From JBAYHA01 sp041666425 (GTDB taxonomy: Bacteria > Patescibacteriota > Patescibacteriia > UBA11705 > JABHMO01): a stretch of DNA of 29,919 bases. The position numbers and the translations under genes were made by a program. Below are positions 22,477 through 29,539 of the stretch, piece after piece. Location: NCBI GenBank assembly GCA_041666425.1, contig JBAYHA010000004.1, forward strand, positions 1 to 29,919, in the 5' to 3' direction. The notes beneath the pieces are model-generated. The model did no database searches. It saw nothing but the letters and a program-made list of their open reading frames with translations, and was not told the origin of the DNA. Positions within the stretch are counted from its first letter, which is position 1. Every line of letters starts with the position of its first letter.

Positions 22477-22899
22477 ATGCTCGTACCATGGCGTCCATCG
22501 TTTGAAAATTTCGATGACTTCGACAAAATGTTCGAAAACTTCGGCATGAAAGCGCCGATTGGTTTTTCACCAGCGCTTGATGTTTACGAAAAAGGCAAAG
22601 AAATGATTATTGAAATGCCGATTCCGCAAATTAATCCTGAGAACCTCGAAATTTCCATCGAAAATGATATTTTAACTATTCAAGGAAAAATGGAAAAAAA
22701 ATCGGAAGTTGATGACAAAAATTATTATCGCCGGGAAGTTCGACAAGGCGCATTTTATCGCCAAATTCCCATGCCGGCACATGTTATCGGCGAAAAAGCG
22801 GTGGCCAATTATGAAAACGGTATTTTAAAAATTTCCGTGCCAAAAGCGGAAGACAAAAAAGTAAAGAAAATTGAGGTTAAGGTTAATAAGAAGAAGTAA
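22477..22899 (+). CDS. Small heat-shock protein (Hsp20/alpha-crystallin)
   Basis: This 140-aa ATP-independent holdase binds unfolding proteins and hands them to the DnaK system. The N-terminus is short (MLVPWRPSFENFDDFDKMF). The alpha-crystallin domain runs from about residue 32 (SPALDVYEKGKEMIIEMPIP) through LEISIENDILTIQGKME and YRREVRQGAFYRQIPMP to YENGILKISVPK, the conserved terminal motif. The tail is Lys-rich. It lies between grpE and dnaK. The ATG has no SD. Confidence 0.95.
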   Translation: MLVPWRPSFENFDDFDKMFENFGMKAPIGFSPALDVYEKGKEMIIEMPIPQINPENLEISIENDILTIQGKMEKKSEVDDKNYYRREVRQGAFYRQIPMPAHVIGEKAVANYENGILKISVPKAEDKKVKKIEVKVNKKK

Positions 22900-22903
22900 T
22901 TTA

Positions 22904-23093
22904 CAACTGACCAACTGACCAACCGACCAAAAAAGCAAAGAACAAAAAAACATCAATCATATTTCCAGCTGACTTTATTCGGCGTATAAAAAATTAATTT
23001 ACTTAATTTAAAAATTAATAAATATTAATTGAAAGGTTTGCAGGCAGTTTTGGATATTTTTAAAAAAATACTTAATACTCACTGCTCACCAAT
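22904..23093. repeat. hsp20-dnaK spacer with CAACTGACCAA repeats and an ATTTCCAGC repeat
   Basis: Tandem CAACTGACCAACTGACC units (22904-22930) are related to the CAACTGAGCAA repeats. A 29-nt ATTTCCAGC...GGCGTATAA repeat (22961-22989) is matched at 28855-28883 in the dnaJ terminator. The rest is A/T-rich with no clear promoter or CIRCE for dnaK. Confidence 0.75.
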
Positions 23094-25004
23094 ATGAAAA
23101 ATATGTCAAAAATTCTCGGAATCGATCTTGGAACAACCAACAGTTGCATGTCAATTATTGAAGGTGGTTCACCAAAAATTTTAGAAAATAAAGAAGGCAA
23201 TCGCACCACTCCGTCAATTGTGGCGATCAGCAAGTCCGGTGAAATTCTTGTCGGTCAAGCGGCCAAAAGACAAGCCGTCACCAATCCAAAAGACACAATT
23301 TTTTCGATTAAAAGATTAATCGGTCGTCGTTATAATGACGAAGAAGTTGTGCGTGACCGAACCACTTTGCCATATTCCATTATCCAAGCCGGTGAAGGTG
23401 TCAAAGTTTCTATCGGCAACAAAGAATACACTCCGCAAGAAGTTTCGGCTATGATTTTGCAAAAATTAAAAGCGGATGCCGAAGCCAAACTTGGTGAAAC
23501 AATTACCGAAGCGGTTATTACCGTTCCGGCATATTTTAACGATGCGCAACGACAAGCAACCAAGGATGCCGGAGAAATCGCCGGATTAAAAGTAAAAAGA
23601 ATTATCAACGAACCGACGGCCGCAGCTTTGGCTTATGGTTTTGACAAGAAAAAAGGCGGCCAAATTGCCGTTTATGATTTGGGCGGTGGTACTTTTGATA
23701 TTTCCATTCTCGAAGTGGCTGATGATACGGTCGAAGTAAAATCAACCAATGGCGACACTCATTTGGGAGGTGATGATTTTGACAAAAAATTAATTGATTG
23801 GTTAATTGCGGAATTTAAATCTGAGAATGGTCTGGATCTTTCAAAAGATATGATGGCGTTGCAAAGAGTAAAGGAAGCGGCTGAACGCGCCAAAATTGAA
23901 TTATCAACGGCGCAAGAATCGGAAATCAATCAACCTTTTATCGCCCAAGATGCCAATGGCAATCCTTTGCACTTGGTAAAAAAAGTTACTCGTGCCAAAT
24001 TGGAAGAATTGGTTCTTGATCTCGTTAATGAAACTTTTGAACCTTGTCGCAAAGCGCTCGCTGATGCCAAATTATCAGCCAATGATTTGAATGAAGTTTT
24101 GTTGGTCGGCGGTATGACCAGAATGCCATTGGTGCAAAAAAAAGTTGAAGAATTTTTTCACAAAAAACCAAATATCAGCGTCAATCCTGACGAAGTTGTG
24201 GCTGCAGGCGCAGCGGTGCAAGCCGGTGTTCTCCAAGGCGATGTCAAAGATGTTTTACTTCTTGATGTTACTCCGCTTTCATTTGGTATCGAAACCATGG
24301 GCGGAATCATGACTCGTTTGATCGAAAGAAATACGACAATTCCAACTTCCAAATCACAAGTTTTTTCTACCGCTGCCGATAATCAAAATTCAGTGGAAAT
24401 TCATGTTCTCCAAGGTGAACGACAAATGTCTGGCGACAACAAAACTCTCGGTCGATTTATTCTTGACGGCATTCCTCCGGCTCCTCGAGGCGTACCGCAA
24501 GTTGAAGTTTCTTTTGATATTGATGCTAACGGAATTTTGAATGTCAAGGCAAAAGATAAGGCCACCAACAAAGAACAAACTATTACCATAACTGCGTCAT
24601 CAGGTTTAACTCCGGACGAAATTGAACGAATGAAAAAAGAGGCCGAAGCGCACGCTGATGAAGACAAGAAAAAACGCGAAGCCATTGAAACAAAAAATCA
24701 AGCGGACAGCATTATTTATTCCACGGAAAAAATGTTGCGCGAAAATACGGCCAAAATTCCGGCAGAAGTTGGCAAAGAATTGACAGAAAAAATTGAGGAA
24801 TTGAAAAAAATAAAAGATGGTGAAGATATCGAAGCCATCAAGAAAAAATTGGAAGAAGTCAATGAAGTGGCCATGAAAGCGGGACAAGCCATGTACCAAG
24901 CGGCTGGCCCTGCGGCCGGTCCTGCCGGCGCCACCGGAACCGAAAATCCAAATCCTGATTCTGCGAAGACTGATGAAAATGTTCAGGATGCCAAGGTGGA
25001 GTAA
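23094..25004 (+). CDS. dnaK: Molecular chaperone DnaK (Hsp70)
   Basis: This 636-aa ATP-driven chaperone works with DnaJ and GrpE. The ATPase domain has GIDLGTTNSC, VPAYFNDAQRQATKDAG, IINEPTAAALAYG, VYDLGGGTFDIS and LLVGGMTRMP. The linker DVLLLDVTPLSFGIET leads to the substrate domain, then a helical lid and a Gly/Ala/Pro-rich tail (AAGPAAGPAGATG) ending in DAKVE. Length is normal. The second in-frame ATG at 23103 gives the more standard MSKILG start. Neither has an SD. It is followed by a GTAGGGG hairpin and then a terminator. Confidence 0.98.
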   Translation: MKNMSKILGIDLGTTNSCMSIIEGGSPKILENKEGNRTTPSIVAISKSGEILVGQAAKRQAVTNPKDTIFSIKRLIGRRYNDEEVVRDRTTLPYSIIQAGEGVKVSIGNKEYTPQEVSAMILQKLKADAEAKLGETITEAVITVPAYFNDAQRQATKDAGEIAGLKVKRIINEPTAAALAYGFDKKKGGQIAVYDLGGGTFDISILEVADDTVEVKSTNGDTHLGGDDFDKKLIDWLIAEFKSENGLDLSKDMMALQRVKEAAERAKIELSTAQESEINQPFIAQDANGNPLHLVKKVTRAKLEELVLDLVNETFEPCRKALADAKLSANDLNEVLLVGGMTRMPLVQKKVEEFFHKKPNISVNPDEVVAAGAAVQAGVLQGDVKDVLLLDVTPLSFGIETMGGIMTRLIERNTTIPTSKSQVFSTAADNQNSVEIHVLQGERQMSGDNKTLGRFILDGIPPAPRGVPQVEVSFDIDANGILNVKAKDKATNKEQTITITASSGLTPDEIERMKKEAEAHADEDKKKREAIETKNQADSIIYSTEKMLRENTAKIPAEVGKELTEKIEELKKIKDGEDIEAIKKKLEEVNEVAMKAGQAMYQAAGPAAGPAGATGTENPNPDSAKTDENVQDAKVE

Positions 25005-25020
25005 AATTATATTTTTTGTA

Positions 25021-25042
25021 GGGGCAAGGCTTGACTTGCCCC
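25021..25042. repeat. GTAGGGG-type hairpin after dnaK
   Basis: Perfect GGGGCAAG-GCTTGA-CTTGCCCC. It is the third member of the TGTAGGG hairpin family in this window, and its stem sequence differs while pairing is kept. Confidence 0.75.
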
Positions 25043-25081
25043 GAATTTGTAAATTAAAAAAACAAAAAAACAAAAAAACAA

Positions 25082-25135
25082 AAAAGCAACCACTTGTCAT
25101 TTCGATTGCAATAGAGAAATCTAGTGGTTGCTTTT
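25082..25135 (+). terminator. dnaK terminator with a repeat fragment in its loop
   Basis: A perfect 13-bp stem AAAAGCAACCACT / AGTGGTTGCTTTT (25082-25094, 25123-25135). The 28-nt loop begins TTGTCATTTCGA and ends GAGAAATCT, matching the left half of the palindromic elements at 707 and 27462. Confidence 0.7.
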
Positions 25136-25148
25136 GAAAAATAAAATT

Positions 25149-25622
25149 ATGGTAAATAAACAAAATCTCTGCCAATTCCTCGTTGCCGCCAAAAAATCAA
25201 CTTATGCAGCTGGCGATGCGGCCAAAAAAATAAAAGAAGCTGACAATTCAACAACATTGATTTTTGAATCGGGTGATTGGAAATATCATGACAACTATTT
25301 TGGTGGCGAACCGTATGGCGGTCGGGAAGTGGTTTTTTTTCAAGGTCGACCGGTTTTTATGATGGTTTATTATGGTTTTGTTGATGAGAATGTTCCTGAT
25401 GTCAATTTGGTTTATGGAACTTTGCAGGGTGCTTTGACCTTGATTCCTGAAGACAAACCTTTTCGCGGCCCAAAATTTTTCACGAATAACGGATTCAAAT
25501 ACGAAAATGAATTTAGTGGCGACATTGAAAATTTCAGCGGCACCGAAATAATTAAAAATTCCGCCGGGGAAGTTGTTTATCAAGCTCGTTATTCCGGCGG
25601 ATTGGTTGATCAACGAAAATAG
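25149..25622 (+). CDS. DUF5680 domain protein
   Basis: This 157-aa protein is a recognisable DUF5680 member: TYAAGDAAKKIKEADNSTTL, then GDWKYHDNYFGGEPYGGRE, VFFQGRPVFMMVYYG and a FRGPKFF-x-NNGFKYENE stretch. The function of the family is unknown; it occurs alone or fused to helix-turn-helix domains. ATG 25149 is preferred over a TTG at 25128 that lies in the dnaK terminator. No SD. It ends convergent with the minus-strand operon and shares its bidirectional hairpin at 25643. Confidence 0.85.
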   Translation: MVNKQNLCQFLVAAKKSTYAAGDAAKKIKEADNSTTLIFESGDWKYHDNYFGGEPYGGREVVFFQGRPVFMMVYYGFVDENVPDVNLVYGTLQGALTLIPEDKPFRGPKFFTNNGFKYENEFSGDIENFSGTEIIKNSAGEVVYQARYSGGLVDQRK

Positions 25623-26028
25623 TTTTTTGAAAATAAAAAAAACCGCTCATTTGATGAGCGGAAATTTTCGGCGGGCCAGAAATTCTTAGGGCGGAATTGT
25701 TTTCAAAAACTATCCAGCCAATCCAACCGGGAAATTCTGAATCAGAAGGTTCGGTAATGAGGGTCATAACTCGGTCCGGTGAAAAAGTGGTAAATCGGTA
25801 GGTGTTTTGTTTTTTGATAATTTCTAGAACTTTTATTCGACCGTCGATAGTCTGGGCTTCTTCTGTCAGACCGTTTTTTTCAATAATTTCTGCAATGTTT
25901 TCCGGTGGGATCAAAGTAAGAGTTTTTGTGTTTCCACGAAATGACTGTTTGGCAAGTTCAAGAACTTCGTCTTCCGTCGCAAAAATGGATTTTCGAGAGA
26001 CAACAAAAACTTTTTTTTCTTGATTCAT
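25552..26028 (-). CDS. Hypothetical protein, probably frameshifted near its 3' end
   Basis: The family is unknown. The 158-aa frame starts MNQEKKVFVVSRKSIFATEDEVLELAKQ with SD AAGGAG, and the ATG overlaps the stop of the gene before it. Its N-terminus resembles that gene (F-x-TE-x-EVLEL, then QS and a LIP stretch), so the two are likely paralogues. The frame runs through its own terminator hairpin and 71 nt into the convergent DUF5680 gene. Deleting one A in the run opposite 25700-25703 would end it at TAA 25688-25686, just upstream of the terminator, with a ...WIVFETIPP end. I therefore suspect a recent indel or sequence error. Confidence 0.65.
   Translation of the reverse strand: MNQEKKVFVVSRKSIFATEDEVLELAKQSFRGNTKTLTLIPPENIAEIIEKNGLTEEAQTIDGRIKVLEIIKKQNTYRFTTFSPDRVMTLITEPSDSEFPGWIGWIVFENNSALRISGPPKISAHQMSGFFYFQKTIFVDQPIRRNNELDKQLPRRNF
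25628..25661 (-). terminator. Terminator of the minus-strand operon, inside the last ORF
   Basis: CCGCTCAT-TTG-ATGAGCGG (25643-25661). On the minus strand it is followed by TTTTTTTTATTTTC, a strong Rho-independent signal. On the plus strand the following sequence is only weakly T-rich. It lies before the stop codon (25552) of the ORF it should terminate. Confidence 0.85.
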
Positions 26029-26405
26029 GATACTCTCCTTGTTGTACTTCGTTGACGAATCGGACCAGCAAAACCAGCGATAACTGTATGGCCATCTTTA
26101 AAAGTTTTGCGCACTTCATATCCGTGATATTTTCCGGTTTTTCTTTCTTGCATTGTTCGAATAAGAATATAATGACCAGTAAAGACCTTGCCTGGAGTTA
26201 CCGGTAGCTCGTAAAAACGACAATTAAAATAATCTTCATCTTCCGTTTTTGTAAAATTTTCAAAATATTCTGCCGATTCTGGCCAACGCTTTTTTACTTC
26301 ATCGGAACAGTCAGCCGTAATTGGAACCAGTGATTCCTTGGCAAGTTTGTTTGATTGAAGAACGATTTCTAGAACTTCTTGTTCGGTGTCAAAAGAAAAT
26401 TGCAT
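26025..26405 (-). CDS. Hypothetical protein, paralogue of the next gene
   Basis: The 126-aa product begins MQFSFDTEQEVLEIVLQSNK and continues with a PITADCSDEVKKRWPE stretch, then a beta-rich part (YFNCRFYELPVTPGKVFTGHYILIRT) and KTFKDGHTVIAGFAGP. It is not a family I recognise. SD GGAGG. The last codons (TTRRV) contain the SD AAGGAG of the next gene, and the stop TGA overlaps its ATG, so the two are translationally coupled. Confidence 0.7.
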   Translation of the reverse strand: MQFSFDTEQEVLEIVLQSNKLAKESLVPITADCSDEVKKRWPESAEYFENFTKTEDEDYFNCRFYELPVTPGKVFTGHYILIRTMQERKTGKYHGYEVRKTFKDGHTVIAGFAGPIRQRSTTRRVS

Positions 26406-26420
26406 GATTAACCTCCAAAT

Positions 26421-26753
26421 TTATTTTTTGGCTTTGTATTCATCGAGAATTTTCTTAACTTCTTCCGACGGTTCGGGATAAGGAATATCAAGGTTTTCTA
26501 AACAAGATTGTTGACTGCTAATTGCTTTAAATAAAGATTTCTGGTCAACTTGAAAAAAAATGCCGATTTTTTTTCCGGGATCGGTGGCATTGCAATAATT
26601 GTCATAAATCATTTTGGCCATAGGCAGATCATCTCTTTTGCCGTAGGAAATAATTAGGAGTAGAAATTTTTCAATAGTTTTTTCTTCTTTGAGTAGCCGT
26701 GATAGAATACGATAATAATCAAAAAGTTTTTTCATAGCTTGTTCGTTTTCCAT
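26421..26753 (-). CDS. Small helical hypothetical protein, first gene of the minus operon
   Basis: The 110-aa product is mostly helical (MENEQAMKKLFDYYRILSRLLKEEKTIEK) with a C-terminal PYPEPSEEVKKILDEYKAKK. No family recognised. SD AAGGAG lies 6 nt before the ATG. The promoter at 26794-26822 gives a leader of about 35 nt. The next gene begins 16 nt after its stop. Confidence 0.7.
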   Translation of the reverse strand: MENEQAMKKLFDYYRILSRLLKEEKTIEKFLLLIISYGKRDDLPMAKMIYDNYCNATDPGKKIGIFFQVDQKSLFKAISSQQSCLENLDIPYPEPSEEVKKILDEYKAKK

Positions 26754-26793
26754 TTAAACTCCTTGTTGAGTTGTTTTTCAAAGACCTGTTGTA

Positions 26794-26822
26794 AGTTAAG
26801 CAAGAAAATTGTTGTTTGTCAA
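26794..26822 (-). promoter_or_regulatory. Promoter of the minus-strand operon
   Basis: On the minus strand TTGACA (26822-26817), 17 nt, TTAACT (26799-26794) preceded by TGC (extended -10). The leader contains GGTCTTTGA, a weak version of the CTTTGAC motif. Confidence 0.75.
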
Positions 26823-26847
26823 TGTCTACTACTAATAAATAAATTTT

Positions 26848-26996
26848 TTTTACTAATTCTTCTAATCTGCAAATGGAGCATCTACAAATGTCTGCAAATT
26901 TATCCAAGAAGATAAATCTAGAGCTTGTAGATATTTGAAGAAGTATTATTGGTAAATTAGTAGAATTTGTAGAAATCTTATTAGAAGATTTGTAGA
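26848..26996. repeat. Inverted array of TCTRCAAAT / ATTTGTAGA motifs
   Basis: Three left-facing units, TCTGCAAAT (26866-26874), TCTACAAAT (26881-26889) and TCTGCAAAT (26891-26899), face three inverted units, CTTGTAGAT (26924-26932), ATTTGTAGA (26965-26973) and ATTTGTAGA (26988-26996). The centre has ATTTATC-CAAGAA-GATAAAT. It fills the gap between the minus operon promoter and the 27001 gene, so it could be an operator array or a leader structure. Confidence 0.6.
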
Positions 26997-27000
26997 AAAT

Positions 27001-27435
27001 ATGTTATTAATCGATGGTTACAATTTATTCCACAATACTAATTTCGAAAATCAAAGCGAACTGATTTTTGCGTTGGACAAATACGCTGACCGTTTTAACA
27101 AAAAGATAAAAGTTGTTTTTGATGGTTTTTGTCCCAATGATCTGAGCACTTATTTGGTCAATGTGGAATTTGCCGGCGACGCTGACGCCAGAATTATGGA
27201 AATCCTTGAACACTCAACAAATCCTGCGGATTATGTTATCATTACTTCGGACCGAGAAATCGCTTTGTTTGCGAGAGGCAAAAGATGCCAAGTTATCAAA
27301 TCAGAAAATTTTAATTTTTCTATCTACGAAATAAAAAATGATGACTTGGTAAAAAGTGAAAATGTTTTTTTGTCGGATGAGGAGGTGAAGAGGCAGCTTC
27401 GGGAATTTAATAATTTTAAGAAATCAGCGAATTAA
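27001..27435 (+). CDS. YacP/NYN-type PIN-fold ribonuclease
   Basis: This 144-aa protein has the NYN/YacP pattern: LLIDGYNLFH at the N-terminus, IKVVFDG, GDADARIMEIL and DYVIITSDREIALFARGK. The acidic residues in these motifs form the metal site of PIN-fold RNases. Relatives act on tRNA-bearing or ribosome-associated mRNA. The length is a little shorter than typical YacP (about 170 aa). ATG 27001 has no SD and is preceded by the TTTGTAGA repeats. It stands alone on the plus strand. Confidence 0.82.
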   Translation: MLLIDGYNLFHNTNFENQSELIFALDKYADRFNKKIKVVFDGFCPNDLSTYLVNVEFAGDADARIMEILEHSTNPADYVIITSDREIALFARGKRCQVIKSENFNFSIYEIKNDDLVKSENVFLSDEEVKRQLREFNNFKKSAN

Positions 27436-27461
27436 TGATTGTTATTTTGACTTTTTTTTCT

Positions 27462-27569
27462 TTGTCATTTCGACCGAGTGAAACGAGTGGAGAAATCTGT
27501 ATTAAAATAATTTAAATATTTTTAAACACAGATCTCTCCACTCACCATAAGGTTCGGTCGAGATGACAA
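27462..27569. repeat. Palindromic GTCATTTCGA element, best-preserved copy
   Basis: TTGTCATTTCGACCGA (27462-27477) faces TCGGTCGAGATGACAA (27554-27569) with one mismatch. The inner arms GTGGAGAAATCTGT and ACAGATCTCTCCAC are also nearly complementary, so the whole element folds into a long hairpin around an A/T core. Confidence 0.85.
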
Positions 27570-27619
27570 CAATGGGCAGTCGTAATGATAAATAAAATGG
27601 CACGAGATCATAAATTAAA

Positions 27620-27712
27620 ATACTTTATGAACTTTACGAACCTGCCCGCAGTGCTACGCATAGCGTTGCAGGCGGGCTTTACGAACTTTATAAACTTTAT
27701 GAACTAATACCT
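27620..27712. repeat. dnaJ upstream region with ACTTTATGAAC repeats and a GCCCGC hairpin
   Basis: Direct ACTTTAYGAAC-like repeats (27622-27640 and 27679-27705) flank CCTGCCCGCA...TGCAGGCGGG (27641-27676), an imperfect GC-rich inverted repeat. No CIRCE, no SD and no clear consensus promoter was seen for dnaJ. Confidence 0.6.
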
Positions 27713-28801
27713 ATGTCAAAAGACTATTACAAAATATTAGGCGTCGAAAAAAATGCCGGCGAAGAAGAAATCAAAAGCGCTTTTCGCAAATTGGCGCACA
27801 AACATCATCCTGACAAAGAGGGTGGTGATGAAGCGAAGTTCAAAGAAATTAATGAAGCCTACCAAGTTCTTGGGAACAAAGAAAAACGGCAGAAATATGA
27901 ACAGTTTGGTAGTGACTTTGAACAACAAGGTGGTTTTGGTGGTGGAGTTAATTGGGAAGATTTTATGCGACAGGCTCGTGGTGGCGGTTTTGGCAATGGC
28001 GGTGGTTTTAATTTTGGGGGAATTGATTTGAATGATGTTTTTGGTGATTTTATGGGTTTTGGTGGTGGTCGTGGTCGGCAACAACAAGGTGGCGCGGATT
28101 TGGAAATGGAGTTGAGTTTAACTTTTGAAGAAGCTGTTTTTGGAGCAAAAAAAGAAGTTGAAATTTACAAAACTTCCATTTGTGATTATTGTGGTGGAAC
28201 CGGTGCGCAACATGGGACAAAAATGAATAAATGTTCTTCTTGTGGAGGGCATGGTCGCAAAAGAGTTCGGCAACAAACCTTTTTTGGTTTAATTGAAACA
28301 GAACAAGTTTGTGAAGTTTGCGGTGGTTCTGGTCAAAAACCGGAAATAAAATGTTCCACTTGTCATGGTAGTGGTTTGGTGAAAAAAAATACCAAAATAG
28401 AAATTAATGTTCCGGCCGGAGTGGAAAATGGAACAACTTTAAAAATCGCCGGAGCGGGTGAAGCTTCGGCGTATGGTCGAGGAAATTTATTTGTTAATTT
28501 GCGCGTAAAAAATAATCCCAAATTTGAACGTCGGGGAACTGATATTTATCAAAATTTAAAAATTTCTTTTGTCGAAGCGATTCTCGGTACCAAAAAAGAA
28601 ATTGAAACAATGGATGGACAGGTTGTTTTGACGATTGATGAGGGGACTGCTCCTGGCACAAAACTTCGAATAAAAAATAAAGGCGTGCCAAAATTAAACG
28701 GTTCCGGTCGTGGTGATTTTTATGTTACCGTTGAAGTCGAAATTCCAAAAAAGATTTCTCGAAAACAGCGAAAGTTGTTGGAGGAATTTGGGAATGAATA
28801 A
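27713..28801 (+). CDS. dnaJ: Co-chaperone DnaJ (Hsp40, class A)
   Basis: This 362-aa protein stimulates DnaK ATPase and delivers substrates. The J domain is at residues 1-68 with HPD (HHPDKEGG). A Gly/Phe-rich region follows, then four zinc-binding C-x2-C-x-G-x-G type repeats: CDYCGGTG, CSSCGGHG, CEVCGGSG and CSTCHGSG. The last departs from the pattern with His for Gly. The C-terminal substrate domain ends in RKQRKLLEEFGNE. Length and order are normal. It is not next to dnaK, being separated by about 2.7 kb that includes an oppositely oriented operon. ATG has no SD. Confidence 0.97.
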   Translation: MSKDYYKILGVEKNAGEEEIKSAFRKLAHKHHPDKEGGDEAKFKEINEAYQVLGNKEKRQKYEQFGSDFEQQGGFGGGVNWEDFMRQARGGGFGNGGGFNFGGIDLNDVFGDFMGFGGGRGRQQQGGADLEMELSLTFEEAVFGAKKEVEIYKTSICDYCGGTGAQHGTKMNKCSSCGGHGRKRVRQQTFFGLIETEQVCEVCGGSGQKPEIKCSTCHGSGLVKKNTKIEINVPAGVENGTTLKIAGAGEASAYGRGNLFVNLRVKNNPKFERRGTDIYQNLKISFVEAILGTKKEIETMDGQVVLTIDEGTAPGTKLRIKNKGVPKLNGSGRGDFYVTVEVEIPKKISRKQRKLLEEFGNE

Positions 28802-28802
28802 T

Positions 28803-28828
28803 AACTGAGCAACTGAGCAACTGAGCAA
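28803..28828. repeat. Tandem CAACTGAG repeat after dnaJ
   Basis: Three head-to-tail AACTGAGC units. Related repeats follow hrcA, form the 3' end of grpE, and follow hsp20, so all four heat-shock loci except dnaK carry one. Confidence 0.85.
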
Positions 28829-28837
28829 TTTAAAAAT

Positions 28838-28905
28838 AAAAAAACGCCAACCAAATTTCCAGCCGACTTTAGTCGGCGTATAAGATTAATGTTGGTGTTT
28901 TTTTT
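28838..28905 (+). terminator. dnaJ terminator with nested ATTTCCAGC repeat
   Basis: The outer stem ACGCCAAC / GTTGGTGT (28844-28851, 28891-28898) is extended by A-run/T-run pairing. The loop contains the 29-nt repeat also found at 22961-22989, with its own hairpin GCCGAC-TTTA-GTCGGC (28862-28877). Confidence 0.8.
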
Positions 28906-28950
28906 GTCGCCGATAAAATTGAGTTGCTTTATTGGTCGGTTGAGCAGTTT

Positions 28951-28979
28951 CCGCCAGCGGCGGATCCACCTTTGGTGGA
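28951..28979. repeat. Paired CCGCC and TCCACC-TTT-GGTGGA hairpins
   Basis: CCGCC-AGC-GGCGG (28951-28963) is followed by TCCACC-TTT-GGTGGA (28965-28979). The latter matches TCCGCC-TTT-GGCGGA at 1027-1041 except for a compensated base pair. Confidence 0.7.
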
Positions 28980-29000
28980 GGTCGGTTGGTCTGTTGATAA

Positions 29001-29507
29001 TTACCTAACCACCATAACCGTCTTTGCCGGGAGGTATGAGCTGATTGGCGAAGGAATTATTTCTATTCCAATTCGATCATCGATTCGCAGATCCTTGGCG
29101 GAAATTTTTGTTTCGGCATATTCGATCGGGTAATTAGGATCGCCGGTTTCTTTTTGGGAATAAGCAAAAATTTCTGTTTCTGGCATTATTTTTATCGGAA
29201 GAGATGCGTTTTGTCCGGTAAGAATTGTTTGTAAGTCATAAGTTTCTTTTTCTACGGCAAAAATATCATTGTCGATTTTTTTTATAATTCCCACAAAATA
29301 ATTTTCATTGGAATTTTGAGATAGAGCAAGGAACTCTGGTGAATTTTTTAATCGATTTTCGATTTGTGTCAGCAAAAGTTTGTTTTCTATGTTTATTTTT
29401 TGTTGACAGGCGTTGTTCTCCATTAGGTATAGACCAAAGTAAAAACAACCGCACCCAAAAATAAAAATAAGTGTAAAAATCAATAAATAGCGAGTTAATT
29501 TGTGCAT
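29001..29507 (-). CDS. Membrane-anchored hypothetical protein
   Basis: The 168-aa product has a basic N-terminus and one hydrophobic segment (RYLLIFTLIFIFGCGCFYFGLYLM), then a helical part and a beta-rich C-terminus (YFVGIIKKIDNDIFAVEKET, then a LPIKIMPETEIFAYS stretch and GIEIIPSPISSYLPAKTVMVV). It is loosely like small beta-barrel DUF5666-type domains, but I cannot fix a family. No SD. Its extended -10 is on the minus strand at 29548-29540, divergent from the gene at 29589. Confidence 0.7.
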   Translation of the reverse strand: MHKLTRYLLIFTLIFIFGCGCFYFGLYLMENNACQQKINIENKLLLTQIENRLKNSPEFLALSQNSNENYFVGIIKKIDNDIFAVEKETYDLQTILTGQNASLPIKIMPETEIFAYSQKETGDPNYPIEYAETKISAKDLRIDDRIGIEIIPSPISSYLPAKTVMVVR

Positions 29508-29539
29508 AACGGCAAATTCTTTTATTTTCTTTCATCAAA

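Noticed and set aside
23000..23093. A second CIRCE before dnaK
   Set aside because: The region is A/T-rich without TTAGCACTC or its complement.
28924..29133. A 69-aa plus-strand ORF
   Set aside because: It overlaps the 3' end of the 29001-29507 minus gene and a set of hairpin repeats, has no SD, and shows no family pattern.
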